Source of the DNA: Clostridiales bacterium
GTDB taxonomy: Bacteria; Bacillota; Clostridia; Oscillospirales; Oscillospiraceae
DNA: 5,192 nucleotides
Reading direction: 5' to 3'
Assembly (NCBI GenBank): GCA_019418525.1
Contig: DYBS01000025.1
Location: forward strand, 12,688-17,879
Positions 1 through 5,192 of this stretch are shown in pieces (the first letter of the stretch is position 1; every line of letters begins with the position of its first letter). The position numbers and the translations under genes were made by a program. A model generated the notes under the pieces. The model was not told the DNA's origin. It made no database searches and was given only the letters and a program-made list of their open reading frames with translations.

Positions 1-555
1 CTCCAAAATACCCTTGGCGATCTCCTCCATCTTGCGGAGGTTGTCGTGATCGGGGCCGTCCTTCTGGGCGTTGATGAAGTGGAACGCGATGTTGCACACC
101 TCGCTCTCCGGAAGCTCCACCTGGAGCTCTTCCCGGATACGCCCGATGGCGTAGCGTCCTACGTCGTATTCCTGGGGGTGATAGCGCATGACGTCCATCC
201 GATAAAAGCCCGGAAACCGGATCCCCTCCTGGGTCCGCTGTACCGCAAAGGCCAGGTGATCGGTGAGGGCCAGGTAGATGTGATCCATCAGCTGCATCTT
301 GTACTTGCTCTTGGCATAGTCGATGATGTCCTTGGCCACCTCGAAGATCTCCGCGTTCAGTTCCGCCGCCAGCTGGATGATGTTCCGGTTTACCTCCCGG
401 TCCCGGAGGACAAACATCTTGTCGTTGGCGTCGGCGTCCAGTGACTCCCCGATGGTCTTGCGGAACCCGATGCCCTTGCCCATCAGGATGACCTCCTGGC
501 CCCGTTCATCCAGGGCCAGAACCACCGAGGTGTTTAATACTTTTACCACTCTCAT
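1..555 (-). CDS. licT: BglG/LicT-family transcriptional antiterminator (3' end outside window)
   Basis: Translating the minus strand from the ATG at 555 gives 185 codons open to the window edge. BglG/LicT proteins are usually about 280 residues, so PRD2 and the stop are missing. The product would bind a RAT hairpin in nascent mRNA and prevent termination. Seen: an N-terminal CAT RNA-binding domain (about residues 1-56), starting MRVVKVLN and containing VILMGKGIGF at 22-31, then PRD1 (about 65-170) with LTDHLAFAVQR and IAFHFINAQ. His100 and His159 fall at the same positions as the two PRD1 regulatory histidines of B. subtilis LicT, as I recall that numbering. The start is supported by the family-typical N-terminus. 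AAAAGAGGA (574-566) lies 10 bases upstream, a slightly long spacing. Residues 9-10 are Thr-Ser where LicT and BglG have Asn-Asn. It lies 36 bases after the GH1 stop, with no terminator visible between, so it is probably the third gene of the operon. Family certain; LicT rather than another paralogue is inferred from the cognate-looking RAT. Confidence 0.93.
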   Translation of the reverse strand, partial: MRVVKVLNTSVVLALDERGQEVILMGKGIGFRKTIGESLDADANDKMFVLRDREVNRNIIQLAAELNAEIFEVAKDIIDYAKSKYKMQLMDHIYLALTDHLAFAVQRTQEGIRFPGFYRMDVMRYHPQEYDVGRYAIGRIREELQVELPESEVCNIAFHFINAQKDGPDHDNLRKMEEIAKGILE

Positions 556-591
556 TGTCTTTCTGTCCTCTTTTCCGGAGCCACGGTATCC

Positions 592-2007
592 TTACATCTC
601 GCCGCCGTTGGTGCGGATGACGTTCTGATACCAGTAGAAGCTGTCCTTGGGGATGCGCTTCAGATCCTTCAGGTCGTGGTCGTCCCGGTTCACGTAGATG
701 AAGCCGTAGCGCTTTTTGAAGCCCTGATGGGAGCTGAGCAGGTCCATCACAGACCAGGGGCTGTAACCCATCAGCTCCACGCCGTCGTCGATGGCGTCCA
801 GGCAGGCCTGCAGGTGGCTGCGGATGTAGTCGATGCGGTAGGGGTCGTGGACCTTGCCGTCCTCAGACACCACGTCGGCGGTGCCCAGGCCGTTCTCGGT
901 GATGATGAGGGGCAGGTGATAGCGCCGGTAGTACTCGTTGAGCACGATGCGCAGGCCCATGGGGTCGATCTGGGCGCCGTACTCGCTGGCGCTGAGGTTC
1001 TCATTCTTCTCGTCCCGGCAGTAGCCGTACTGGTCGAAGTCCACCTCGTTGCCCCGGAAGACCCGCTCGCCCGCCGGGTGCTCCGCCGTGGCGGGCAGGT
1101 AGCTGGCGCAGAGGGTGCGGTAGTAGTTCAGAGCGATGTAGTCGATCTTGGCGCTCTTGAGGATAGCCTCGTCGCCGGGCTCCATGACAGGAACGATGTT
1201 CCGCTCCTTCAGATAGCGCATGTAGTAGCCGGGGTACTGGCCGTTGATGTGCATCTCCAGGCAGTAGTTGGTCTTGAACCAGTCGTTCATCTTGGCCGCC
1301 CACACGTCCTCGGGCTTGTTGGTCAGAGGGTAGGTGCAGGTGGAGGACACCGCCGGGCCCACCTTGCCGCCCTCCACCAGCTCGTGGCAGGCGTTCACGG
1401 CCAGGGCGTGGCCCAGGAACATGTGGTAGTCCATCTGGGCGCGGATCTTGTCGGCCTTCCACAGATCGGGCTCGTTGATGTTCATCCGCTCGTCCACCCG
1501 GATCATCAGGTTCTGCTCGTTGATGACCTGCCAGTACTTGACCCGGTCGCCGAAGGCCTCGAAGCACACCCGGGCGTAGCGCTCAAAGGCGTAGGCGCAG
1601 GCGCGGTCCTCCCAGCCGTTGTATTTCTCCACCAGGGCGTAGGGCAGGTCGAAGTGGTAGAGGGTGACGAAGGGCTGGATGCCGTTTTCCAGCAGACAGT
1701 TGATGACATCGTTGTAGAAGGCGATGCCCTTGGGGTTGACCTCACCGTCCCCGTCGGGGATGATGCGGGCCCAGGAGAGGGAAAAGCGGTAGATCTGCAT
1801 CCCCATCTCCTTCATCAGGGCGATGTCCTCCCGCCAGTGGTGGTAGAAATCGCTGGCCACCTTGCTGTCGGCCTGTTTGCTGGAGCGCTTGAAGGAGTTG
1901 AAGTCGGCGACGGTCATACCCTTGCCGTCCTCATCCCAGCCGCCCTCGATCTGGAAGGCGGAGGAGGAGGCTCCCCACAGGAAGTTTTCCGGAAATTGTT
2001 TGCTCAT
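592..2007 (-). CDS. bglH: GH1 6-phospho-beta-glucosidase
   Basis: A 471-residue cytoplasmic glycoside hydrolase family 1 enzyme, of normal family length and without a signal peptide. It should hydrolyse 6-phospho-beta-glucosides made by the PTS to glucose-6-phosphate plus glucose or aglycone. Seen: N-terminal FLWGASSSAFQIEGGW (9-24); VTLYHFDLP (114-122); VINEQN with predicted acid/base Glu164; LIITENG with predicted nucleophile Glu371; and near the C-terminus SSHQGFKKRYGFIYV (425-439). Ser426, Lys432 and Tyr434 reproduce the Ser-x5-Lys-x-Tyr phosphate-binding signature that separates 6-phospho-glycosidases from ordinary GH1 glucosidases. The acid/base motif reads NEQ rather than the common NEP. 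The ATG at 2007 is preceded by AAAGAGG (2020-2014), 6 bases away. It starts 20 bases after the permease stop, so the two are surely co-transcribed. A 6-phospho-beta-galactosidase is the main alternative, but the permease and antiterminator context favours glucosides. The symbol follows B. subtilis; bglA would be equally acceptable. Confidence 0.95.
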   Translation of the reverse strand: MSKQFPENFLWGASSSAFQIEGGWDEDGKGMTVADFNSFKRSSKQADSKVASDFYHHWREDIALMKEMGMQIYRFSLSWARIIPDGDGEVNPKGIAFYNDVINCLLENGIQPFVTLYHFDLPYALVEKYNGWEDRACAYAFERYARVCFEAFGDRVKYWQVINEQNLMIRVDERMNINEPDLWKADKIRAQMDYHMFLGHALAVNACHELVEGGKVGPAVSSTCTYPLTNKPEDVWAAKMNDWFKTNYCLEMHINGQYPGYYMRYLKERNIVPVMEPGDEAILKSAKIDYIALNYYRTLCASYLPATAEHPAGERVFRGNEVDFDQYGYCRDEKNENLSASEYGAQIDPMGLRIVLNEYYRRYHLPLIITENGLGTADVVSEDGKVHDPYRIDYIRSHLQACLDAIDDGVELMGYSPWSVMDLLSSHQGFKKRYGFIYVNRDDHDLKDLKRIPKDSFYWYQNVIRTNGGEM

Positions 2008-2027
2008 ATCGTACCTCTTTCTGCCGC

Positions 2028-3968
2028 TCAGCGGACAATGGACAGAACGGGGCTCTGGTTGCTGGCGGCACCGTTGGCCGCGTGGACCGCGGCATAGTCG
2101 TCACTGTTGGAGATCACCATACAGACAGTAGGATTATAACCGGCGGCCTTGATTTTTTCCAGATCAAATTCCACCAGCTTGTCGCCCTTCTTCACGCGGT
2201 CGCCGTCCTTGACCAGGCTCTTGAAGTACTGGCCCTTCAGCTCCACGGTGTTCACGCCAATGTGGATGAGCACCTCGACACCGTTGTCCAGCTTCAGACC
2301 CATGGCATGCTTGGTCTCATACATGAGCTCCACGGTGCAGTCGGCGGGAGCCACCACCTCGCCCTTTTCGGGGATAATGGCCACGCCCTGGCCCAGAGCG
2401 CCGGAGGAAAACACAGGGTCGCCCATCTCGGACAGGGGGATGGCCTTGCCCTGGACGGGGGAGGAGAGCACCACGTCGCCGGCAGTGAGCTCGCTCACCG
2501 GGCGGGTGCTGCCGCTGGCCTTGTGAGAGGCAGCGGGAGTGGAAGCGGCGGCGTTCACGGGCTTATCGTCCTCAAAGCCCACGATGTAGGTCAGCACGGC
2601 GGCACCAAAGAAGGCCACACAGATGCCCAGGACATAGGCCAGGAACTGACCGAAGCTGACACCGTCGCCCCAGTAGGACATGATGGTCAGCACGCCGTTG
2701 TTGGCAAAACCGGTGTTCACGGCGTGGCCGATGCCCATGATGGCGCCGCCCGCGGCGCCGGCGATGACCGCGCAGATCATGGGCTTCTTCAGGCGGAGGT
2801 TACAGCCGTAGATAGCGGGCTCCGTGACGCCCACCAGCCAGGCGGACAGGGAGGCGGAGGCGGCCACCTGCTTGAGCTGGGGGCTCTTGGTCTTGAACAT
2901 GACGCCCAGAGCAGCGCCGGCCTGGGCAAAGTTAGCGGAACCGGCAAAGCACATCAGGGTGTTGGTACCGGTCAGGGCCACATCGTTCAGGCCGATGGGC
3001 AGCAGGGCGCGGTGGGCGCCGAAGATAACACACACGCCCCACAGGCCGCCGACGATGATGCCGCCCAGGATCGGGCTGAAGCCATAGAGCGCGGTGTAGA
3101 GGACCTGCACCAGATAGCCCACATAGATGCCCACGGGGCCCACCACGACCAGCATCACGGGGACCATGACGATCAGGCAGATGCCGGGCACCAGGATGAG
3201 CTGCAGGATTTCAGGCAGATATTTCCGCAGGAAACGCTCCAGGAAGCTCAGTACAATGACGCCGAGTATAATGGGGATGACCGACTCGGTATAGGAGAAT
3301 ATCTTCGTGGAGTCGCCAACGGTAAATGCCATTTTAATCACAGGCAAACCAAAAATGGTGGACTTGGTCGCCACATCCTGGACCATGGCGTCGATGGTGG
3401 GGTGGCAGATCAGGGCGCCCAGCATCATGGCAATGATGGGGCTGCACTTGAGCGCCTTGGCCGCGGTGTAGGCCAGGAAAATGGGCATGAAGTAGAAGAT
3501 GACGTTGCTGGCGGTGTTCAGAATGACATAGGTGCTGTTGGCGGTATCAAAGCCGGGCATCTTGGCCGCCGCCGCCAACAGGCCCTTGATGAGGCCGGCC
3601 GCCGCGATGGCGGGCACCAGCGGGGTGAACATCTCCGAGACCTTCTGGAGGATCACATTGCCCAGACTCTGCTTCTCCTCGGGGATCTCCACCTCAGTGT
3701 CCGCGTCCGCGCTGCTGACCTCGCCGCCCAGCAGCTCCACGGCCGCGTCATAGATCTTGGTGACCTTGTTGCCGCAGACCACCTGAAACTGTCCGCCGGC
3801 GATCACCACCGAGATGACGCCCTCCAGGCGCTCCACCACGGCCTTGTCCGCCAGGCTGTTGTTCTTCAGCACGAAGCGCAGCCGGGTGAAGCAGTGGGTC
3901 ATACTCTTGATGTTTTCCTTGCCGCCGACATTGTCAATAATGTCTTGGGCAATTTTACGATAATCCAT
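2028..3968 (-). CDS. bglP: Beta-glucoside PTS permease, enzyme IIBCA
   Basis: A 646-residue membrane permease of the glucose/glucoside PTS superfamily that couples uptake of beta-glucosides to 6-phosphorylation. Domain order is IIB-IIC-IIA, normal for BglP/BglF. Seen: IIB (about 1-90) with MTHCFTRLR, so Cys26 is the predicted phosphocysteine; IIC (about 105-465), a series of hydrophobic segments with GAHRALLPIG (318-327) and VTEPAIYG (381-388) loops; an Ala/Ser/Thr-rich linker (about 472-492); and a Crr-type IIA (about 495-646) with VLIHIGVNT, making His569 the predicted phosphohistidine and His554 in TKHAMG its partner. The ATG at 3968 has an excellent ribosome site, AGGAGGGG (3980-3973), 4 bases upstream. 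It is the first gene after the promoter and RAT/terminator. By analogy with BglF and BglP it may also phosphorylate and inhibit the antiterminator when substrate is absent. The exact sugar (salicin, arbutin, cellobiose or another) cannot be read from sequence. Confidence 0.96.
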   Translation of the reverse strand: MDYRKIAQDIIDNVGGKENIKSMTHCFTRLRFVLKNNSLADKAVVERLEGVISVVIAGGQFQVVCGNKVTKIYDAAVELLGGEVSSADADTEVEIPEEKQSLGNVILQKVSEMFTPLVPAIAAAGLIKGLLAAAAKMPGFDTANSTYVILNTASNVIFYFMPIFLAYTAAKALKCSPIIAMMLGALICHPTIDAMVQDVATKSTIFGLPVIKMAFTVGDSTKIFSYTESVIPIILGVIVLSFLERFLRKYLPEILQLILVPGICLIVMVPVMLVVVGPVGIYVGYLVQVLYTALYGFSPILGGIIVGGLWGVCVIFGAHRALLPIGLNDVALTGTNTLMCFAGSANFAQAGAALGVMFKTKSPQLKQVAASASLSAWLVGVTEPAIYGCNLRLKKPMICAVIAGAAGGAIMGIGHAVNTGFANNGVLTIMSYWGDGVSFGQFLAYVLGICVAFFGAAVLTYIVGFEDDKPVNAAASTPAASHKASGSTRPVSELTAGDVVLSSPVQGKAIPLSEMGDPVFSSGALGQGVAIIPEKGEVVAPADCTVELMYETKHAMGLKLDNGVEVLIHIGVNTVELKGQYFKSLVKDGDRVKKGDKLVEFDLEKIKAAGYNPTVCMVISNSDDYAAVHAANGAASNQSPVLSIVR

Positions 3969-4042
3969 AATGCCCCTCCTAATTCCAGTTCTTCTCTTTT
4001 GTCCGTCTGGTGTCCATTGGCCAATGAACCGCCTATAAACGC
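3969..4042 (-). promoter_or_regulatory. Permease mRNA leader downstream of the attenuator, with ribosome binding site
   Basis: About 74 transcribed but untranslated bases separate the terminator T-run from the permease ATG. They contain a near-perfect ribosome binding site, AGGAGGGG (3980-3973), and a 12-base palindrome (4015-4026). I see no small open reading frame with its own ribosome site here. A segment of this leader (4003-3997, GACAAAA) could pair with part of the terminator's 3' arm (UUUUGUC, 4059-4053), but 7 mostly A-U pairs are weak. Confidence 0.7.
4015..4026. repeat. 12-base perfect palindrome CATTGGCCAATG
   Basis: CATTGGCCAATG is its own reverse complement and lies in the permease leader between the terminator and the ribosome site. 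With no loop bases it would form a poor RNA hairpin, so if functional it is more likely a DNA-level protein site. It could also be chance in a short region. No known operator consensus is recognised. Confidence 0.5.
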
Positions 4043-4106
4043 AAAAAAATCAGACAAAAACGCTGGTCCAGGGTATGATATCCCTGTCCATTCGTTTCGT
4101 CTGATC
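4043..4106 (-). terminator. Intrinsic terminator of the bgl leader (LicT-controlled attenuator)
   Basis: Read on the minus strand, the outer arm ATCAGACGAAACG (4105-4093) pairs with CGTTTTTGTCTGAT (4062-4049) with one G-U pair and one bulged T. Inside it TGG (4090-4088) pairs with CCA (4066-4064), and CAGGG (4086-4082) pairs with CCCTG (4073-4069) around an 8-base loop. Seven T residues (4049-4043) follow the outer stem directly. This is a complete intrinsic terminator located upstream of the permease gene, not after a gene, so it should attenuate the operon by default. Its first bases (4105-4103) are shared with the 3' arm of the RAT, making the two folds mutually exclusive, as in the B. subtilis bglPH and E. 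coli bgl leaders. Confidence 0.93.
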
Positions 4107-4131
4107 TTGCCTGCATTACCAGTAACAGTCT
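4103..4131 (-). promoter_or_regulatory. Ribonucleic antiterminator (RAT) for the BglG/LicT-family protein
   Basis: The minus strand reads CTGTTACTGGTAATGCAGG (4128-4110) followed by CAAGATC. This closely matches the RAT of B. subtilis bglP and E. coli bgl as I remember them, including the GTTACTG core and the GCAGGCAA return arm. Upper stem: CTG (4122-4120) with CAG (4113-4111). Lower stem: GA (4130-4129) with UC (4104-4103), and CU (4128-4127) with AG (4107-4106), with A4105 unpaired. The internal bases GUUA and GGCA would form the asymmetric loops typical of RATs. It overlaps the terminator by three to four bases. The encoded antiterminator at 555-1 is the obvious partner. Confidence 0.92.
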
Positions 4132-4138
4132 TCCTGCG

Positions 4139-4167
4139 TTTATGAACTTGTTAAGATTTTACGTCAA
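4139..4167 (-). promoter_or_regulatory. Candidate sigma-A promoter of the bgl operon
   Basis: On the minus strand a -35 box TTGACG (4167-4162, 5 of 6 matches to TTGACA) is followed after 17 bases by CATAAA (4144-4139, 4 of 6 matches to TATAAT). Initiation would fall around 4133-4131, so the transcript would begin almost at the first base of the RAT. Spacing and placement are good, but the -10 is mediocre and an overlapping alternative exists. Confidence 0.6.
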
Positions 4168-4184
4168 TTTTCGGTAAAATGCAA
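4156..4184 (-). promoter_or_regulatory. Alternative overlapping promoter for the bgl operon
   Basis: TTGCAT (4184-4179) and TAAAAT (4161-4156, 5 of 6 matches to TATAAT) are separated by exactly 17 bases on the minus strand. This would start transcription near 4149, leaving about 17 leader bases before the RAT. The -10 is better but the -35 is worse than in the other candidate. Only one of the two may be used, and sequence alone does not decide. Confidence 0.45.
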
Positions 4185-4203
4185 GTATTATTTCATATTT
4201 TAC
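4156..4203. repeat. Three copies of the 7-mer ATTTTAC/GTAAAAT over the promoter
   Basis: On the plus strand, ATTTTAC (4156-4162), GTAAAAT (4174-4180) and ATTTTAC (4197-4203) occur within 48 bases. The first two form a perfect inverted repeat with an 11-base spacer that covers the TTGACG -35 box and the TAAAAT alternative -10. That placement would suit a repressor operator. The region is AT-rich, so chance is a real alternative. Confidence 0.5.
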
Positions 4204-4204
4204 C

Positions 4205-4238
4205 TTTTGCACAATCTGAATCCGTCATTTTGTACAAT
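4205..4238. repeat. Direct repeat TTTTGYACAAT, 23-base period
   Basis: TTTTGCACAAT (4205-4215) and TTTTGTACAAT (4228-4238) match at 10 of 11 positions. Each contains a palindromic or near-palindromic core, TTGTACAA or TTGCACAA, with core centres 23 bases apart. They lie about 70 to 105 bases upstream of the predicted transcription start. The arrangement resembles a tandem binding site for a dimeric DNA-binding regulator. No known consensus, including cre, is recognised. Confidence 0.5.
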
Positions 4239-4273
4239 GTGCATACTCTATCCGGGTGGACCACTACTTACCG

Positions 4274-4311
4274 CAGACAGCGAGCCGCCCTTTCGGGCAG
4301 CTCGCTGTCTG
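4274..4311 (-). terminator. Strong hairpin after the kinase gene, possible terminator without a T-run
   Basis: CAGACAGCGAGC (4274-4285) pairs perfectly over 12 bases with GCTCGCTGTCTG (4300-4311). After one mismatch, GCCC pairs with GGGC around a TTTC loop on the plus strand (GAAA on the minus strand). It begins 20 bases beyond the kinase stop, where a 3' end is expected. Neither strand has a T-run after the stem, so classic intrinsic termination is not supported. It may act as an mRNA 3'-end stabiliser, a Rho-dependent or weak terminator, or be a dispersed palindromic repeat. The hairpin is certain; its role is inferred from position. Confidence 0.55.
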
Positions 4312-4331
4312 AATCCAACTTGCAGAGCTTT

Positions 4332-5192
4332 TTAACGGAACTTGGGCAGCATGGCCGCGCCGATGATCCCCGCGTCGTTGCCCAGCTGAGCCCGCATAAG
4401 GCGGGTGCGGTGGGCGTTATTGCGGGCGTAGTCCTCCCGGTTGAGGATGTAGCGCACCGGTGCCATGAGGGTCTCCCCCTGGTTGGAGAGGCCGCCGCCG
4501 ATGCAGAATACCTCCGGTTGGAAAATATTCACCAGGCTGGCCACGCCGCAGCCCAGATACTCCACATACTCGTCAATGATGGCCCCGGCGGTAGCGTCCC
4601 CCGTGGCTGCACCGTCAAAGGGCACCCGGCCGTTGACCTTCTCCAGATCCCCGTCCACCAGCTGCCACAGCACCGACTCCGGGTGGAGCTTCATCCGCTC
4701 TTTGGTGCGGTTCACCAGCGCCGTGGCCGAGCAGTAGGCCTCGAAGCAACCCTTCCGCCCGCAGGTACAGGGGCGGCCGCCGTGCTCCAGCACGAAATGG
4801 CCCACCTCCATACCGGCGTAGTTAAAGCCGGTGTACAGCTTGCCGTTGAACACGCCGCCGCCGCCCACGCCGGTGCCCAGGGTAATGGCCACCATGGACT
4901 GGCTGCCCTTGCCCGCGCCGGCGGCGTACTCGCCCAGCGCCGCCGCATTGGCGTCGTTTTCCATATAAATGGGCAGCTCCCCCCCCACCTTCTCCCGCAG
5001 GAGGGCGGCCAGGGGCACATTCTGGAAGTCCAGGTTGCTCCAGTACTGGATGACCCCCCGCTCCGGGTCGATGGTACCGGGGGAGCCGATGCCCAGAGAG
5101 GCCGCCTGCTCCAGCGTCAGGCCCGCGTCCTCCGCGGCGGCCCGCACCGCCTGTGCCATCGTCCCGGCCACCGCCTCCGCCCCCGTCCGGGG
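4332..5192 (-). CDS. glcK: ROK-family sugar kinase, probable glucokinase (5' end outside window)
   Basis: The frame is open from the right edge to the TAA at 4334-4332: 286 residues of a family usually about 310-320 long, so roughly the first 30, including the DxGGTK phosphate-binding motif, lie outside. A GTG at 5171 and an ATG at 5159 are internal codons, because the frame continues through the edge and SPGTID lies only about 30 residues beyond the GTG. Seen, counting from the first in-window codon: ENDANAAALGEY (78-89) with predicted catalytic base Asp80; ITLGTGVGGG (103-112), part of the ROK signature; Glu129 and His132; CTCGRKGC (142-149), the zinc-binding CxCGxxGC; and FCIGGGLS near the C-terminus. 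Expected reaction: ATP-dependent phosphorylation of glucose to glucose-6-phosphate in the cytoplasm, complementing the phospho-glucosidase downstream. Substrate is inferred from resemblance and context. A ROK repressor with an N-terminal HTH cannot be fully excluded without the missing end, but the intact Asp favours a kinase. It is same-strand but probably a separate transcript. Confidence 0.88.
   Translation of the reverse strand, partial: PRTGAEAVAGTMAQAVRAAAEDAGLTLEQAASLGIGSPGTIDPERGVIQYWSNLDFQNVPLAALLREKVGGELPIYMENDANAAALGEYAAGAGKGSQSMVAITLGTGVGGGGVFNGKLYTGFNYAGMEVGHFVLEHGGRPCTCGRKGCFEAYCSATALVNRTKERMKLHPESVLWQLVDGDLEKVNGRVPFDGAATGDATAGAIIDEYVEYLGCGVASLVNIFQPEVFCIGGGLSNQGETLMAPVRYILNREDYARNNAHRTRLMRAQLGNDAGIIGAAMLPKFR

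Noticed and set aside
46..444. A 132-codon plus-strand open frame in the first 450 bases
   Set aside because: The opposite strand encodes the antiterminator with PRD1 histidines in the expected places, so the plus frame is a shadow.
556..591. A second RAT or terminator between the GH1 gene and the antiterminator gene
   Set aside because: The gap is only 36 bases, with a short CCGTGGCTCCGG-like segment and a ribosome site. There is no RAT core and no hairpin followed by a T-run.
676..2097. A 473-codon open frame on the plus strand, opposite the GH1 gene
   Set aside because: Same artefact: low-complexity Val/Ala/Gly/His/Leu-rich translation, fully antisense to a confident gene, no plausible ribosome site.
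2082..4145. A 687-codon open frame on the plus strand, opposite the PTS permease gene
   Set aside because: It lies antisense to a gene with clear domains and catalytic residues. The translation is a biased run of His, Asp, Gly, Gln and Ala with no recognisable domain. Long antisense frames are expected opposite GC-rich genes with strong third-position bias.
4136..4260. A catabolite-responsive element (cre) for CcpA, expected for such an operon
   Set aside because: I scanned both strands for the TGWAANCGNTNWCA-type pattern and found no acceptable match near the promoter. The nearest CG-centred sequence (around 4172-4173) lacks the flanking half-sites.
1..5192. CRISPR arrays, insertion sequences, tRNA or rRNA genes
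   Set aside because: No regularly spaced repeats, transposase-like frames, terminal inverted repeats around a gene, or RNA-gene sequence patterns were seen.

Overview
The window carries a beta-glucoside uptake and hydrolysis operon of the BglG/LicT type. Every recognisable gene is on the minus strand. The genes are GC-rich (clearly above 55% by eye, with strong G/C third-position bias), and the intergenic control region is AT-rich. AGGAGG-type ribosome binding sites, a LicT-style antiterminator, a three-domain beta-glucoside PTS permease and a ROK-family glucokinase together suggest a Gram-positive Bacillota. A GC-rich gut Clostridia lineage such as Oscillospiraceae is my best guess, but that is inference from composition and protein style only.

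Layout in transcription order (right to left). (1) 5192-4332: ROK-family sugar kinase, probably glucokinase, missing its N-terminus at the window edge. (2) 4311-4274: strong hairpin just after its stop. (3) 4331-3969: a 363-base intergenic region holding repeated AT-rich motifs, one or two sigma-A-like promoters, a ribonucleic antiterminator (RAT) hairpin that overlaps the 5' arm of an intrinsic terminator, a 12-base palindrome and a strong ribosome binding site. (4) 3968-2028: beta-glucoside PTS enzyme II with domain order IIB-IIC-IIA. (5) 2007-592: GH1 6-phospho-beta-glucosidase. (6) 555-1: transcriptional antiterminator of the BglG/LicT family, running off the left edge after its RNA-binding domain and first PRD.

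Inferred working model: the permease imports and phosphorylates an aryl-beta-glucoside or cellobiose-like sugar. The GH1 enzyme cleaves the 6-phosphate product to glucose-6-phosphate plus glucose or aglycone. The neighbouring ROK kinase can phosphorylate any free glucose. The antiterminator, encoded last in the operon, would bind the RAT in the permease leader and block the terminator when substrate is present, giving positive autoregulation.

The system type is well known and I see no novel defence, mobile or biosynthetic system. The parts that deserve attention are the details of the control region: a RAT with an apparent compensatory base-pair change, an unusually elaborate terminator, and two families of short repeats beside and upstream of the promoter that the LicT mechanism does not explain.
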